From: Planctomycetales bacterium
GTDB taxonomy: Bacteria > 4484-113
Reading direction: 5' to 3'
Assembly: GCA_030606285.1 (NCBI GenBank)
Contig: JAUWGS010000009.1
Coordinates: forward strand, 1-64,000
DNA: 64,000 bases
Both the position numbers and the translations under genes were made by a program. Position 1 is the first letter of the stretch. Each line of letters starts with the position of its first letter. The notes below the pieces were generated by a model. The model was not told the origin of the DNA. It made no database searches and was given only the letters and a program-made list of their open reading frames with translations. Below, piece by piece: positions 63,739-64,000 of this stretch.

Positions 63739-64000
63739 CGCAGCTTTGCGCGTCTTCATCTCCACGGGTGAGCTATCCGGCGACGTGCACGCCGCGCGGC
63801 TTCTGGCAGCACTGGCGAAACACCCGGCGGTGGACTCGCTGCAAGCCACCGCGCTCGGCTCGGTCAACCTCAAAGATGCAGGCGCCACGGTGCTATACGA
63901 CACAGCGGTAGGTTCCGCGATGGGGGTCATCAGCAACCTCATGCGCGCGCCGGGTCACGTGCGCCTGTTTCGCCAGACCGCGCGGCGCATTCTGCGCGAC
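63725..64000 (+). CDS. lpxB: Lipid-A-disaccharide synthase, 5' part (cut by window end)
   Basis: LpxB joins UDP-2,3-diacylglucosamine and lipid X in lipid A synthesis. The first 92 residues from ATG 63725 are visible: VFISTGELSGDVHAARLLAA is the family N-terminal signature, and AVGSAMGVISNLMRAPGHVR follows. The start overlaps the oxidoreductase gene by 14 nt. It supports an LPS-type outer membrane. Confidence 0.85.
   Translation, partial: MSGSSAALRVFISTGELSGDVHAARLLAALAKHPAVDSLQATALGSVNLKDAGATVLYDTAVGSAMGVISNLMRAPGHVRLFRQTARRILRD

Overview
The window reads as a piece of a diderm (Gram-negative type) bacterial chromosome of moderately high GC content, probably from an uncultured or little-studied phylum. 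LPS genes are present (kdsA, the start of lpxB, and a GnnA-like dehydrogenase). RNase Y beside recA, and pepP beside efp, are arrangements not typical of Proteobacteria. Large lipoproteins with a shared double Ca-binding (dockerin-like) domain, PKD domains and beta-propellers are prominent. No rRNA, tRNA, CRISPR array or complete insertion sequence was seen. Coding density is high and both strands are used.

Layout. 1-290: two small minus-strand reading frames of unclear role. 0.4-6.5 kb: purM, a small lipoprotein, then a threonine-catabolism cassette with an AMP-forming acyl-CoA synthetase and a dedicated acyl carrier protein between tdh and kbl. 6.5-12.2 kb: two large lipoproteins. 12.3-14.1 kb: a CLC channel gene interrupted by an amber codon. 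14.2-18.8 kb: kdsA, a DUF1844 protein, selD and a membrane pyrophosphatase. 18.9-29 kb: housekeeping genes (cytidylyltransferase-like, recX, lysS, mfd, rpsP-khpA-rimM, methylmalonyl-CoA mutase). 29.4-39 kb: a third propeller lipoprotein, pepP-efp, and two PKD/kelch lipoproteins. 39.1-46.2 kb: an Hsp70 cassette (giant TPR/J-like protein, GrpE-like, Hsp70, zinc-ribbon TPR). 46.3-51.4 kb: a seven-gene ECF sigma factor operon with LiaF/PspC-type membrane proteins. 51.8-54.4 kb: a secreted nuclease, a 23-residue-repeat protein and a coiled-coil protein. 54.6-56.7 kb: panB-panC-panD. 56.9-64 kb: rny, recA, a phosphodiester glycosidase family protein, xseB, rbfA-nrnA, a Gfo/Idh oxidoreductase and lpxB (cut by the window end).

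Two observations stand out. First, selD reads through an in-frame TGA at the catalytic position, so this organism very probably decodes selenocysteine. A PKD/kelch lipoprotein (33148-36144) is interrupted by a single in-frame TGA that would create a C-P-G-U motif. A 6-bp hairpin with an AGGTT loop follows 17 nt later, resembling a bacterial SECIS. Readthrough is needed to complete the kelch propeller, so this is a candidate new extracellular selenoprotein; a nonsense mutation or base error is the main alternative.

Second, a family of short modular palindromes with variable stems and a constant TCCA-type loop, together with CTGTAGGG-headed hairpins, fills several intergenic gaps. The same kinds of module occur in frame in two paralogous lipoproteins, at the same two linkers in each.
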